NCBI GenBank assembly: GCA_037176885.1
Contig: JAWWNJ010000035.1
Location: 1,426,001-1,490,000, forward strand
Source: Favolaschia claudopus
Lineage: Eukaryota; Basidiomycota; Agaricomycetes; Agaricales; Mycenaceae
Length of the DNA: 64,000 bases
Direction of reading: 5' to 3'
Shown: positions 10,641-22,438 of the stretch, piece by piece
Numbering within the stretch: position 1 is the stretch's first letter
Layout: every line of letters starts with the position of its first letter
Notes under the pieces: generated by a model
What the model was told of the DNA's origin: nothing
Databases searched by the model: none
The model's input: only the letters and a program-made list of their open reading frames with translations
Position numbers and translations under genes: made by a program

Positions 10641-13051
10641 CTATCTGACTTTCAGCCTCGGCCGCCATTTTGTCCCATTCCTGTCAAAGAGACTGACACC
10701 CTGCGCAAGCAGGATCTCAGCCCATCGCACCCAATGGCTTTTTGCGATATCGCGCCTGAAAATCACATATTGAATGAGCGCAATCTCAAACCAAAGCAAA
10801 TGCTGTTACTCGGTCGTTGGCCAGACGTAACACTTAAACCGCATTTCGCGCAACCCACCCAGATGTCGAGGCTTGAAGTTAGTAAAGAAGTCGTTCCACT
10901 GAGATTCGTAGGACTTGTGGCTGCGTGGAGGCTGAGATACAGGACAGAGAATAAAAGAATTGAGGCACCTTATCCAATGTTCCGACAGGAAGACGATCTT
11001 CACTAGCGACGGAACTTGCTGAGAGGGATGAAGATGTTTGAAGTCCGGGGGGTTGGACTGGTGTCCCGAGCGGAATGAGTATCATGCAGACTGCTGCATG
11101 CAGGTTTGGAGCACGCACGTTGAATCTATCCGACAGCGTAAGAATGGAAAGATTTGGGCAGTAATCGAGTAATTTGGCGCCGAGGGCTCCGAATATGGAT
11201 CCTGATACGCTAAGTTCAGTCAACTTGAAACCATGTGCCTTGAAAAATATTTCTTGGTTCGGGAACAGCTCCGACAGAACAACATGCCGCAACGAGGGCA
11301 ATCTACGCAACATGAGGAGCAAATCCAAGGCTCAGGAAACACATACTTCAACGTAGAAAGAACACGTAGAAACGACGAGTCAGCGTCCGATACCCGTAGC
11401 ATTTCCAAGTTCAGCAATGCGTCAGCGGACAGGCCTTTCGCCTTCGAGAAAACGATATTGCATCGCCACCAAAGTATCCGTAATGCCTTGAGGTCGTTGA
11501 AGACGATGGGCGACGCGTGCTGCTGGCTGTTAATCGATCCTATGAATTCGCGTAACGTAGAACCTGAGCACGCGGTTAACGTTTCAAAGACGTCCCATGA
11601 TATGAATGGATCCATGATGCCCGAATTGTCAAAGAGATGGTCGCTGCCGAACTTGACCAGATTGTTGGTTTGCGACAGGATGGTGAAGATCGAGTCGGCT
11701 CTGGACGACTTGAGAGCCAGCCATTTTTTCTGCAACACGTCGTCGAATTCCTCATCATCCGAGTCGGGGTCGTAATAGTCGTAGTAATCGTCGTAATAGG
11801 CCAGGGCCAGTGTGCGAATGCAAGGACCGAGTGTCGTCTCTCTCTTCAGGATTGATGATAATTCTGATAGGCGCTGTGTGCGACGGACGACGACATCCTC
11901 ATAGAAGAATGGCAATGCGAGTCGCTACAAGACAGAGATGAATGAGATGCTATCCAGAATGATTTAAATTGGGGATACCAACGTAGAATGATTTTGATAT
12001 CAAAAGAAGACTGAGCTTGCGGGAAGACATCGCGAAGTACAAAATGCGCGCCCAAAGCTCATCTTGGACTCCCTTGGGTGCATTGGCCATAGGGACGAAG
12101 GATGGATTGAGAGGCGGCGCGATGAGCAGCATTTCCAGGGCCGGCACAGGAGCTTTCGCTTTGTATTTCCTGGAGATTGCATTTTATGATTCCAAGGTCA
12201 TCATCGAGCTCGTAACACAAACGTACGATGGTTCCTCGCTATATCTCAGCAGCGCCATAAGAGCTGGATTATGGAGCGGAATATCTTCCCGTTCATAGTT
12301 CCTCACCGGCTCTTTGACCTGAATAAGTTTGAGCGGGCAGGCCTGAAAGGACTCATAGGCCCAATCCGAATCCTCGATATTCCGTATTATCAGAGTGTGC
12401 AGTTGCTTGGACGTGATTGCGGGCAGCAGGGTCGCTGCAGTCCCGTATGACCCCTGAAATGGGCAATCAAAAACGACCTTGCGAATCGAAAGTAAGCGTC
12501 GCAAGCAACTCCCGAGAAGAAGGCCATACGAGTTTGTCCCATTTCGCCAAAGCCTGTGAAAGGGCCACCGCTAATTGAGATACCATCTTGTTGGCCAATG
12601 ATTTGTATTTGATATCCTTGAGGACAAGACGGGAAGGGTTCACGAAGCTGAGACCCTTGCACAGTCCAGCCGTACTGTCGGAGGAGTAAATTTCCAATGT
12701 AAGGAATAGATCGGTGACATTCGGGGAGCATCGTAAGACGGTTTGCATGGAGGGTCCGAATCCACCTTCGACGCGAAGTTTTTTGATGAAATGGCCCAAT
12801 TCTGAGTTTCCCGACAGCGCAGCAGCAAGAGCCTTCGCCTGAGCCTTCGACCGCAGTACAACAGTGTTGTAAAGGAGGGGCGTGGCGACGCGAAGCCACG
12901 ATTTACAGACAACGAGGTAGGCTGAGGTCGATTCTCCATACGAAGAGAATGGGGAGACCTCATCGGTGTTGGAGAATACCTCGTCAGGAACTTTCAGCGC
13001 GGGTGAGAGAATCTCAGATATCAGCTCGTCTGGGAGCGAATTATCTGGCAT
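10641..13051 (-). CDS. F-box-like protein, family copy A
   Basis: Member of a multigene family with five full copies in this window. F-box proteins bind Skp1 and select substrates for SCF ubiquitin ligases; that role is inferred here. The N-terminal F-box-like block reads NSLPDELISEILSPALKV, then VCKSWLRVATPLLYN. It is followed by KKLRVEGGFGP and DLFLTLEIYSS, then irregular leucine-rich stretches (LLDYCPNLSILTLSDR). The C-terminus is HWVRWAEILLAQGVS...KWRPRLKVR. Start MPDNS at 13051 is chosen because copy B starts identically and copies C and E have MRDNS. Exon 1 is 13051-12530 (522 nt). About six further exons follow. A Glu/Asp-rich stretch near 11750 replaces a shorter loop in B. Tandem with copy B, same strand. 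All visible frames are open, so it looks intact. Confidence 0.8.
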
Positions 13052-13080
13052 CTTTGGCTGGTAGTGGAGGACAAGCAAGG

Positions 13081-13101
13081 CGCGTAGGTCACGGTCCCGT
13101 G
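13081..13101 (-). promoter_or_regulatory. Shared upstream element of F-box copy A
   Basis: On the minus strand it reads CACGGGA, CCGTGAC, two bases, ACGCG, ending 30 bp before the ATG at 13051. Matching elements precede the other four full copies. The middle gap is 2 bases here and 3 in the others. Confidence 0.6.
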
Positions 13102-13445
13102 ATCTGAATCCTGATGGTCACGCACGACTCGTGTTGAAGGAGCTTGAACCCGCTTGAACTTAGCCGCGAAGCAGCTTCGGCTTGAGCATTGGAGGCAGAG
13201 AAAAATGTCAAGGTAGGACACCAGCATGGTTTCAAGGTTTATCGGACTCGGCTTTGCCTTCTGCAATGAGCACCTCGGTCCTCAACTGAGTGAGGATTTG
13301 TAGTGGATTTGTGGCCGTGGCAAGGTCTCAGGGCAAGCCTGGGGCAAGCAATGGACCCGTCTAGCTACCGATTTAAAACCGATACGCATACTCACAGAAA
13401 TCGTAGTGTTGTATTGCGAAATTCGTGTCGCAAAAGAATTCGGCA

Positions 13446-15852
13446 CTATCTAATTTTCAGCCTCGGCCGCCATTTTGACCCTTTTTTGTCAATGAGGCTC
13501 ACACCCTGTGAGAGCATAACCTCGGCCCATCGCACCCAGTAGCTTTTTGCAATGTCGCGCCTGAGGATAACATAATGAATTAGCACGGTTGTCCACTTCA
13601 AATTCGTGGAAATTTTATTACTCGTTCGTTGGCCACGCGTAACAATTAAACCGCATGTCACGCAGACCAGATAGATATTGAGGATTGAAGTTGGTAAAAA
13701 AGGTGTGCCACCTGGACTCGCTCTCCTTGGTGCTATACGGAAAATTTAGGTAGCGAGAGCATTTGAAAAGTCTGAGACCCGCCTTATCCAATGTTGCGCC
13801 TGAAAGACGATTTCTACTAGCGAGGGAACTTTGTGAGGTGGATGGAGATGCTCGAAATTCGGGGGTTTGATCTGGTGTTCGGAAGAATCAGAATGTACGC
13901 TACGCTATGGTTTTTTGACAACGCACAGCGAATTTATCTGACAGCATAAGAATGGAAAGATTTGGGCAAAATTCAAATAATTTGACTCCAAGACTTTCGA
14001 ACACGCCGTCTAATAGAGAAAGTTCCGTCATTTTGAAACCATGGGTCATGAAGAATATCTCTTGATTCATGAAAGGGTCTGGAAGGATAACGTGTCGGAG
14101 AGATGGCAATCTGCACGACATCAGAGACAGATCCAAAGGCTCAGCAAACACATACTGCATCTCGATCAGCACAGACAAAAACGAGGGGTCCGCAAAAGAT
14201 ATGCGTAGCACTTCCAGGCTCGGCAGCGCGTGTGCAGAGACACCTATCACATCGGAAAACTTAACTCGGCATCTCCACCAAAGTGTTTGCAGCGCCTGGA
14301 GGTTATTGAATACGGTAGGCGACACGTCGGGCTCGCGAGGCTGGATGTGACCTAGGAATTTGCGTAAGGTAGAGCCTGAACACGCGGCCAACGTTTCGAA
14401 AGCATCCCAGGATATGCAATGGCCCATATGAATAAGCGCGGAACTTTCGGTGAAGCTGGTACCGTTACCAAACTCTACCAGATTATTCGTTCGCGAAAAA
14501 ATGGCGACGATTGCGTCGGCTTTCGGAGACTTGACTTCCGACGATTTCTCGAAATCAGCAGAGTCGTCATATGCGCCACCGGCCAGGGTCAGTGTACGAA
14601 TACGAGGACCAAGTGTCGTCTTTCTCGCCATAATTGACGACATTAATGATAGTTGGTGAGCGCCACGAATGACGACCTGCTCATAATAGAAAGGTAGAGC
14701 GAGTCGCTATTGAATGCAGATGAATAGAATGATAGAAACGACTCATATGGACCGAAACTGAGCTACTCACATAGAATGTCTTCGATACCAAAAGAAGAGC
14801 AAGCTTGCGCGACCCGGAAGGCGTCGCAAACCACAAGATGCGGGCCCAGATTTCATCTCGAACCTCCTTCGGTGCATTGGCCAAAGGGATGAAGAAGGGA
14901 TCGAGAGACGGGGCGATGAGTGGATGTTCCAAAACCGGCTCGAGGGCTTGAAATTGATGTTCTCTGCAAATGTGCATTGAGTCCGGTTGAATTTTAGTGC
15001 TCGAACAAATACGTACGGTTCCAGTTCCTCAGTATACTTCAAAAGCGACAACAGCTTTGGATCTTTATTTAGCATGTCGTCCAAGTGCGTAGAGTCGAAT
15101 GGGAATTTGACCCTTATGACCTCGAGCGGGCAAGTCTTGAAAGCCGACCAGGCCCAAGATGCATCCCAGATGCTCTGTATCGTGAGAGTGTGTAGCTTTC
15201 TAGCTGTGATCGCCGGCAGCAGGGTCCTCGCTGCAGCCCCGTATGCCCCCTGAAATGGACAATCAAAAACGACCTGGCGAGCCGAAAGTAAGCACCACGA
15301 GTAGGAGATCTTGAAAAGAGGAAATGCTACGAGGTTGTTCCATTTGGACGAAGCTTTTGCAAGGGCCTCCAACATTTGGGAGACCATCTTGTTGTCCAAT
15401 GCCTTGCGTCGAAAGTTCTGGAGGATAAGACGAGAAGGATTGATGAAGCTGAGACCCTTGCACAGTCCGCCCGTGTGATCCGAAGAGAAGATTTCCAGTG
15501 TGAGGAACAGGTCCGTAATATTCGGGGAGCATCGTAGCACGGTTTGCATCGAAGGCCCAAATCCACCTTCGACGCGGAGTTTCTTAATGAAACGACCCAG
15601 TTGTGGGTTGCCAGACAGTGCAGCGGCAAGAGCCTTTGCTTGTGCCTTCGAGCGCAGCACCACTACGCTGTAAAGGAGGGGAGTGGCAACGCGGAGCCAT
15701 GATTTGCAGACGAGAAGGTAGGCTGAGGTGGATTCTCCATAGGAAGAGAAAGGGGAAACGTGGCTGGTATTGGAGAACACATTATCGGAAATTTTTAGCG
15801 CAGGCCAGAGAATTTCAGATATCAGCTCGTCGGGGAGCGAGTTGTCTGGCAT
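13446..15852 (-). CDS. F-box-like protein, family copy B
   Basis: Very close relative of copy A, lying directly upstream of it in tandem. F-box-like block NSLPDELISEILWPALKI and VCKSWLRVATPLLYS; exon 1 is 15852-15331 (522 nt). Intron 1 (15330-15274, 57 nt) is a multiple of three and has no stop, so retention would add 19 residues rather than break the protein. Later parts read PLANAPKEVRDEIWARIL, LALLLVSKTFY, DAFETLAACSGSTLRKFLG, LFEFCPNLSILMLSDKF and the terminal block YWVRWAEVMLSQGVS. Upstream ATG at 15918 is in frame, but homology supports the ATG at 15852 (MPDNS). Stop at 13446. Intact by eye. Probable SCF substrate receptor, target unknown. Confidence 0.8.
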
Positions 15853-15878
15853 AGAAGAAGTCACGAAGGTCAGGCTCA

Positions 15879-15900
15879 CGCGTGTTGTCACAATCCCGTG
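15879..15900 (-). promoter_or_regulatory. Shared upstream element of F-box copy B
   Basis: Minus strand CACGGGA, TTGTGAC, AAC, ACGCG followed by T, ending 26 bp before the ATG at 15852. ACGCGT resembles the MCB box bound by fungal MBF/SBF-type factors; binding is not shown. Confidence 0.6.
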
Positions 15901-16071
15901 CTTTTTGGTCACATTCAAGAAACTCGTGACGTGGACATGCCAAATTGCTAAGTACCGAAAATTTACATTCTGTATCCCAGAGAGATATCAATAGTCTATC
16001 ATTTTGTCTATTTTAGGGAGATCCGCCTGTAGCATCGACGGGTCGTCGGATAGGACCTGATTTTCACCTCT

Positions 16072-17646
16072 TCAACCTTGGATTAGCTTGACAGTGACCG
16101 CGTTGCACGACGAGAAGGCGTAGTGGGGGTGGTTCGTGACCGGCGCAAACACAAGATCCACCCGCCCGTTGGCATTCGCCGTGGTGTTGGTGCAGAGTGA
16201 CCACGAGTCGGTCTTGCCCCCGAAGGACAGCAACAGATCGGTGTCATCGGAAGCGGTGGTCGTTTCCTAGATGCTGCCATGAGCGTGTAATCGTCCAGCA
16301 AGTTAGACTACGTACGGCAGCGCAATACGCTTGAGCTCCTGGGAATGGTGGACTAGAGGCAACGAATGAGGGGGACTCGCCGTCGGATGCGCCGATTGAG
16401 GTCATCGACTGTGTGGGATTGGAGGCAGATCGAGGGAGGAATACAGAGTTTTCGAGAGAAAAGGAGGGCCAGTCGGAGCAGCAGGTCGCGCAAGACTGTA
16501 GACATATGGGTGGGGCGGCGTTTGAAATAGGAAATAACGACTAACCGATAAGAGTGTCCAGAACGTATTTGGAACAAGCTCAACCAACACAGCTCTGATT
16601 TTTACCTGAGTGGGGGAGCCGACTGGAGGATTGTTGAACACAGCAAGCAACGTGAAGTTGGAGATGTCTCCGGCGCATGTTTGTGGCGGAGGAGGCGCCT
16701 GCCCTTCAGCGGTGAACTCGTAAACTGCCACGCGATTCGCGTTCCCGCAATACTCTGCGTGGTCAGCGCCACAGATGGCACGGCAGTCATCATCCGAGAC
16801 GTGTTGCGCGATGCTATTGGTGATATTACCGCACCCTTTTTGATATTCATGTTACATCCGTAGGTGGACATGCTCGAAAAAAAAACTCACAACACTCGTG
16901 CCCGTTTTCCAGCCCGGCATGCGTAAATGCGGCAGCGGATTGGCACGCCGCCGTGCATGTTTCAGCTGTCACGCCAATGGGGACGTTGATGGGGACTGGA
17001 AGCGTGCGATTAGCGGTATTATCACTGTGTGATGGGAAGATTGAGCGTCAGAAAGTAAAGCGAGTAAGGGCACGAACGTGAAGCACCCCTGGTACGTCCA
17101 GCCAGTCTTGGGGGCGTTGGCAATTCGGGGACTAGGCGCGCCACTGGCGAAGATTGTGAGACGTCCCGATGCGCCGCAGAACTCGGAGGGATCGCCGGCG
17201 CAAGGTTCTGAGCAATCGCTTTGTTGGGCTCTGGCACCAGGGATTTGGATCGTAGAATCGCAGTCTGGATTGAAGCATCGATGTGATGTCCTGAGACGAG
17301 TAGCTCGAGATACCCACAACATTCCCTAGAGCCTCTTAATCGAGAGACGCGTAAGAGAATGGTAAACTCACTGTCCGAATTCCACCCCTGCAAAAATGAA
17401 GCCCCCAGCATCGCAGAAGGCGATGCAGTTTTCGACAGTCATGTTAGAATCTATGGTTGCGGTCGCGGCCAGAGTACGGGCAGTCGACACATCAGTGAAA
17501 CAGCCAGCTAATGACCAGTTCCCAGGGAGCGAGGTAGGATTACTTTGGCGAGGGATAATTTCATATGCAGAGGCGATAACATTCTGCGCCGGGGCCACGA
17601 GGGGCAGAGTTGCGAGAAGTATTTTTGAAAAAGAAAGGACAGACAT
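16072..17646 (-). CDS. Secreted two-WSC-domain protein
   Basis: Probable cell-wall or secreted carbohydrate-binding protein. The N-terminus (MSVLSFSKILLATLPLVAP) is a signal peptide. WSC domain 1 runs from NWSLAGCFTD through ENCIAFCDAGG, ECYC (formed across an intron), SEPCAGDPSEFCG to RLTIFASG. WSC domain 2 begins GWTYQGCF, then ETCTAACQSAA, ECWCGNIT (split codon), CRAICGADHAEYCGN and RVAVYEF. A Pro-rich linker leads to a C-terminal domain (FTLLAVFNNPPVGSP...TFWTLLS) that ends with paired Cys (SLCTN, FSSCN). This third domain I do not recognise. About seven introns. Stop at 16072. WSC domains bind wall glucans or xylan in other fungi; what this one binds is unknown. Confidence 0.85.
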
Positions 17647-18203
17647 GGCCGATAGGCAGTAAGCTTGAGGGACACTGTCTTGCCTTCAACGAATTTAAGT
17701 ATCGAGCACCCAGGTACCAGAAGTCGTCGACTGCCATGTTGGTGGTTCAGGTACAAGTTGGGCCTCCAGTATTTTTGAGACTGACAGGATAGATGACAAC
17801 TTGCAGCTAAAACTGTGGTGCATGGCGTCTCCGTTGCCTTTCAAGTCACAGATTTGTGTGTTTTCAGCTCTGGTGACAGATCGCCCTCGAGAAGTCGAAG
17901 AGCAGTGGGCGTTTGTGACGGAATACGCTCACTGTTTGATGCTGGTCCTCCAAGATTATCTCTGCAGTCGAGTAGCGGCATTGCGCCGATTGAAAGAACC
18001 CAGGAACTGCCGGTGATATGTCAGAGCTCATAGGCGCGTTCTTGCCTCAATTTTTGTGGGTCGCGATTTGAAAATTGACCACCAAATAGTCGAACAAGGT
18101 TTGACACTATTTGCAGCAGGTCGAGCCTGGAATGGGCGCCGAAATATGCACCATAGCAGAATCTACTTATACAAGGGAAGACGGGGTACGTAAGTCGTAT
18201 GGC

Positions 18204-18601
18204 CACGCTTGCGCAAACAAAGATAGGAAAGCCTCTTGCGCTTTCAATCTTGCTCTCAGTAGGATAGCTGCTTGCCAGACTGTAGTCTAGCACAATGTCA
18301 TGCTTTGTGTGCAATCTTGAGCGGAAAATCGTAGCGGAAGGCTGAAAACTGTCGCTCTCAGTCCAACATCAACGTGTCGTTTGACGTTTGGGCACGCTTG
18401 CGCAAACAAAGGGCAAGGGCCATTCCGCTCACAAGGGTACTCTCTGGCAAGCAAACATGCGTCTAGAATGTGATTTCAAGCATCGGTATGCATCTTCCAT
18501 TGATTGTAAGCACAAAAACCCTGCGACGGCCATGAAATACGACTTTCAAAGCCATGCATCAATATGGCTTTTGACATTTGGGCACGCTTGCGCAAACAAA
18601 G
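18204..18601. repeat. Three copies of a 19-bp core spaced ~190 bp
   Basis: CACGCTTGCGCAAACAAAG occurs exactly at 18204-18222, 18393-18411 and 18583-18601, 189 and 190 bp apart. Copies two and three also share TTTGAC(G/A)TTTGGG just before it. The sequence between is poorly conserved, so this is an old tandem duplication or a spaced set of binding sites. Each core contains the palindrome TTGCGCAA. Confidence 0.8.
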
Positions 18602-19270
18602 CGTGCTCTCTGTCACTTTCTTCTCGCACTCTGGCGCATTCCACGCACCTGGCCCTGCTTTAGAAGGCCTTCGTGACCTCTGCATTGCTTCAATCCTCCT
18701 ACCGCAACACCGAAATTCCGGCTCATATCTCTGAAGCTTTTCCATGCACCGCGCCGGCTTTTTTCTGCATCTCTGAGTCTAGCGCATACCTCCTCACAAG
18801 CTGCTTCACGGGAACGGGAACGAGGCTTCGCAGCTTTTAATTTTGGTGCCAGCAATAAAACAGGCTCAATGTTTTGCTCTCAGGGTCTTTCCATTGCGGT
18901 CGCTGGCATATATCGGCGATAAGCGTGATCGCCTTTCAGACGGGACAAACTGACTATCAAACGTGAACGTTTCTGGCTCTGAGGCGCTCCTTGGACGAGC
19001 ACAGGAAAGCAAGGGTCGGGTTTAGCTGAGCAAGCTGCTGTCAATGGACGGGACCAGACGGGATGGATACGAAGGAACAAGAAAGGCTGGCATCAAGCAG
19101 ATAGTGTTCTGGGCCTGAAGGGGTCGGTGGGCAGATTCTTGGGCAACCGACAAGGGCCTCGGGTGACAGCGACGGGTGGGCAACTGCAAGACATTTGGAT
19201 CCTCTTACCAGTGCATACGGAAGTATGTCGGCCGCAATACTTTTTTCTACGACCTCTGTCGTGTGCATTG

Positions 19271-19678
19271 TTATATCGTGTACTGCTCTATGCTGCAGGG
19301 TAATCTTATACAGTGTTCAGCTTGGGTGCAAGCTGCCTCAGGATGCAGTGAAAGAACCTTTTGCATGTCTGACAGCATGCTCAACTCGCAGTAAGGGCAG
19401 TCTGATAGAATATTGTGCCTGTGCAATATGGAGTAAATATCAGCTGGAACCCGATGTATAGACTGCATATTGCTATGTTCCCGTTTCTCGGACGTCAGTT
19501 GACTCAATTGAGTGCTGAGCAGTTGCAGACGTCGGTCTAGCGGGAAGTCACACATCTCAATCATCTTTCGAAATTCGAATTTCTCGATAACCGACATTAC
19601 GTGCGTAGCACGGGTATCTGCTATTAGTACGGTATAAAAGTGGTCGCAGGAAAGTGTGACGCGTGACGTGACTGACAA
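19271..19678 (-). CDS. Possible 135-residue hypothetical protein
   Basis: A single open frame in a gene-poor stretch. The composition is protein-like and includes a helical piece (RRLQLLSTQLSQLTSEKREH) and several Cys/His residues near the end. No family recognised, no signal peptide or membrane segment, and no good promoter on that strand. May be chance. Confidence 0.2.
   Translation of the reverse strand: MSVTSRVTLSCDHFYTVLIADTRATHVMSVIEKFEFRKMIEMCDFPLDRRLQLLSTQLSQLTSEKREHSNMQSIHRVPADIYSILHRHNILSDCPYCELSMLSDMQKVLSLHPEAACTQAEHCIRLPCSIEQYTI
19633..19639 (+). promoter_or_regulatory. TATA box
   Basis: TATAAAA in the context GGTATAAAAGTGG, about 330 bp before the membrane-protein start. It is followed by a cluster of GTGACGCGTGACGTGAC words (19656-19673). 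Plausible core promoter with a long leader. Confidence 0.35.
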
Positions 19679-19966
19679 ATTTCTCTCTATTTCTTTGCTA
19701 TTTCTCTGAGTCTCTATGTAACTCTGATGGCGACGACGATGAGACAGAAAGCAGCAAATGCTTCAAGATTGCACTGCAGCAAGTCACACTGCGCTAGAAT
19801 TACTATGGGCCGAGCTGGCCGCTATCACTAGGTCTCACTCTTTCAGAACACCGGGCGCGGATAATGTTTCTCTGTGGTCTCAATCCTCTTCCGCCCTCGC
19901 AATGTCTCAAACACCCTCAGAATATATAGAGCGACGTAGTTGCCATTTTGTCCACCGTACTCTTCA

Positions 19967-22077
19967 ATGGCTCCATCGTACAACATTGGCGATCTCCCAC
20001 TCGACACCCTGGATCCTGATCCCGAACATGTCAAGGAAACACGCAACCTCTTCGACACCATCTCCATTACTTCCACCGCCTCTACCAACCTTTCCGCTTT
20101 CCGATTCAGAGGCAAACGCCTGCTCATTCTGGGCCTTGGCATATGTCTCTCCATCATCCTACTCGTCCTTGGCGTCGCCCTACAAGTTTTTCTCACCAAC
20201 GAGTACCTTCGTCAGGGTTATGATATAATAACGACCGCCCCGCTAGGGCTAATCCTCGCCAACGCCTGTGTGCTGGGTGTTCTGCTTCTTGTTACCATAC
20301 CGCTAGTTTTGGCTCTCGATAGCTATCGGCTCGCCTGGACCTGGCTTGAGGCCTCCGTCGACAATGGACACAACCGGCCGACGCCTTTCCAGTGAGCGAT
20401 AACCCATAGCCGAAACTCTCACACGTACTCATTGATTCCTAGACTCGGATTATTGATGAAAGTCCTTCACGGCGCCAACCCACGGGCGCTATGGGAAGTG
20501 ACGAAATACATTCACGGGTTTGGCTCGTCAACGAAGCCATCCTATACGCCCCCGGTTCTGCGTCGGGCGTTCGTTGTCCTCGCGTTAACCCTTGGTCTCG
20601 CTTACTTTACCGACGTCTTACTCGTCATCTTCGGTGCCACTTCCAAGACAATGTCTTTCTCTCAACTCGGAGAGTACCAAGGGACATGGCCTCAACTCTC
20701 TCGTCAAATCAACGGGTCTTTGTGTACATCCACCGGCGGTGCAGTGGCTCAGGGTATCAACTTATGTGGGCTCGAAACTACCGGGTGAGATACACTCATT
20801 CCAGATTAAATTCAATCTCATCCCAACCAGGAATACCCCATTCGCTGCATCGTTGCCCGAAGCCTTGCATACATTAACCAACAATTCAGCTATGAACGCC
20901 CTCGCCTTCGCCAACGACGGATCGGCGATAATCGTGCCTGCATCCATTCCTGGGGACATTGCATACTCTGGCACCTCTTACGGTGTCGTCAGCACCTGCC
21001 AGAGCGTTACCGACCAATGCATCGGCTCTGGTTCCTCGTACGGGGCTTCAGAATCTTTGACCCTCAACTGCCCCGCCTCAGTGTTCTTCAACGCTGCCGT
21101 CAATTCGAGCACCGGACTTTATCCCTTCGGTATCTTGGACGGCAATGGCAATGAGTATTCGAAGCCTTACATGGTTAACTCCAAGTACGCTCTTGCTTTT
21201 CCCTCCTGAACAGTGTCCTCACTAACGTTCCAAAGTCCTTTCCGTTTTGGAGCTGTCGTTGTCTCGCAAGCCTACTTCGCACCCGCTGATAAATGTATTT
21301 GCTTTCTACTCACTCATACGTTGCTCTGACAATCAATAGTCGTCGGGAACACCGGATTCTTCGCGCATGGTGCACCTAACGCGTACAATGCCCTTACCTG
21401 CTCAGTCACCGTTCGAACTGTGGGGTACACTTACTTCAATGGCTCATTCACCGTCGACCCTTCGAACACATACACCACCAGCGATCTCGATATCTCCCGC
21501 ATCATAGCAGCCATGACATCAACGGCAGACCTGTCCATGCGTGTGCCTGCTGCGATAGAAGGCGCCGGGCTTTCAGGTGGAGATTACGCGTCTGCGTTCG
21601 CACGCGAACTTTCTCGCGAGCTCATCGCATTCTCTGCGAGCCTCTACGAGCCGGCCGCGCCGTTACAGGTGAACACAGTTGTCCCTGTCCTGGGATCGCG
21701 CTTGCCCCTTGTCCTCTTGATTATGCTGCTAATTTGCATCGGAGCCTATTGGTGTGTTGTCTCCCTCTCCGCCGAGATTGCCCTGGTCTGATTCGAGACC
21801 TTTCAGCCTCTTGGTGCTCTTCGTGACCGTATCCGCTGTGCTAGCTACTAGCGCCTCGCCATACACGATGCTCGCGCGCAATCGCATTGCCGATCCCATG
21901 ACTGCGGTGAACGTCGCGTATGGACGCGCGGAGCCTCATCGCACATGGGAGCAGGAGAATCACCGACTGTTCAGTGTTGAGACGGGTTTGGATCGTCTGA
22001 GCATTGGACCTACGACTTCGAAGGCCGGGGGGTTGGCGTTTGGGATATCCAGGGCGGTTGTTGCTCCTGGTATCTGA
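19967..22077 (+). CDS. Multipass membrane protein with large extracellular domain, unrecognised
   Basis: No family recognised beyond resemblance to uncharacterised basidiomycete membrane proteins. Start MAPSYNIGDLP at 19967; an in-frame ATG at 19940 would add nine residues. Membrane segments by eye: LLILGLGICLSIILLVLGVA, LANACVLGVLLLVTIPLVLA, VVLALTLGLAYFTDVLLVIF, then a long Ser/Thr/Asn-rich loop of about 300 residues with N-glycosylation sites (NGS, NNS, NSS, NGS), and a last hydrophobic region starting LPLVLLIMLLICIGAY that continues after an intron as LLVLFVTVSAVLA. A cytosolic tail of about 90 residues carries NVAYGRAEPHRTWEQENHR. Six or so introns, frames consistent. Paired Cys in the loop (STCQS, DQCIG) suggest disulfides. 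Function unknown. Confidence 0.7.
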
Positions 22078-22374
22078 GCGTTATGAATATTATTTCGACT
22101 TTGACACTTTGACACTTTGACACTTCGGCTCGAGCTTTTCTTATCGCCAAGTTGGCAGCATTCATTGTTTCACTGCAATGTAGTTTCACGATCTATTGCG
22201 AATTTCATTCAATCAATTTGCATGCCGTTTATTTTGCGCGAATCACGCAGTGTTTCGCCTGGTTCTTCGCCGCTCGTCATCTATCTGTTAAGGAACCTGT
22301 AGGCACTCACGCGAGGTTTCTAGCTGCGACACTCCAGCGCACGACCTGCTCAAATCCGGCCGTGACACCAGCAG

Positions 22375-22396
22375 CACGTGACTGTGACACCACGCG
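22375..22396 (+). promoter_or_regulatory. Shared upstream element of F-box copy C
   Basis: CACGTGA, CTGTGAC, ACC, ACGCG; ends 42 bp before the ATG at 22439. Identical to the copy D element over all 22 bases. The first block contains the E-box CACGTG. The rest of 22078-22438 is without recognisable features. Confidence 0.65.
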
Positions 22397-22438
22397 CATC
22401 TCCAAGCAAGCAACCCTTTGTTCCCCGCGATGTGCAGC

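Larger units (their letters stand above)
17647..19966. other. 2.3 kb gene-poor stretch with degenerate repeats
   Basis: Contains the ~190-bp repeats at 18.2-18.6 kb and, near its end, a TATA box. Open frames are short and lack family signatures. A 135-codon minus-strand frame is listed separately with low confidence. Confidence 0.5.
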
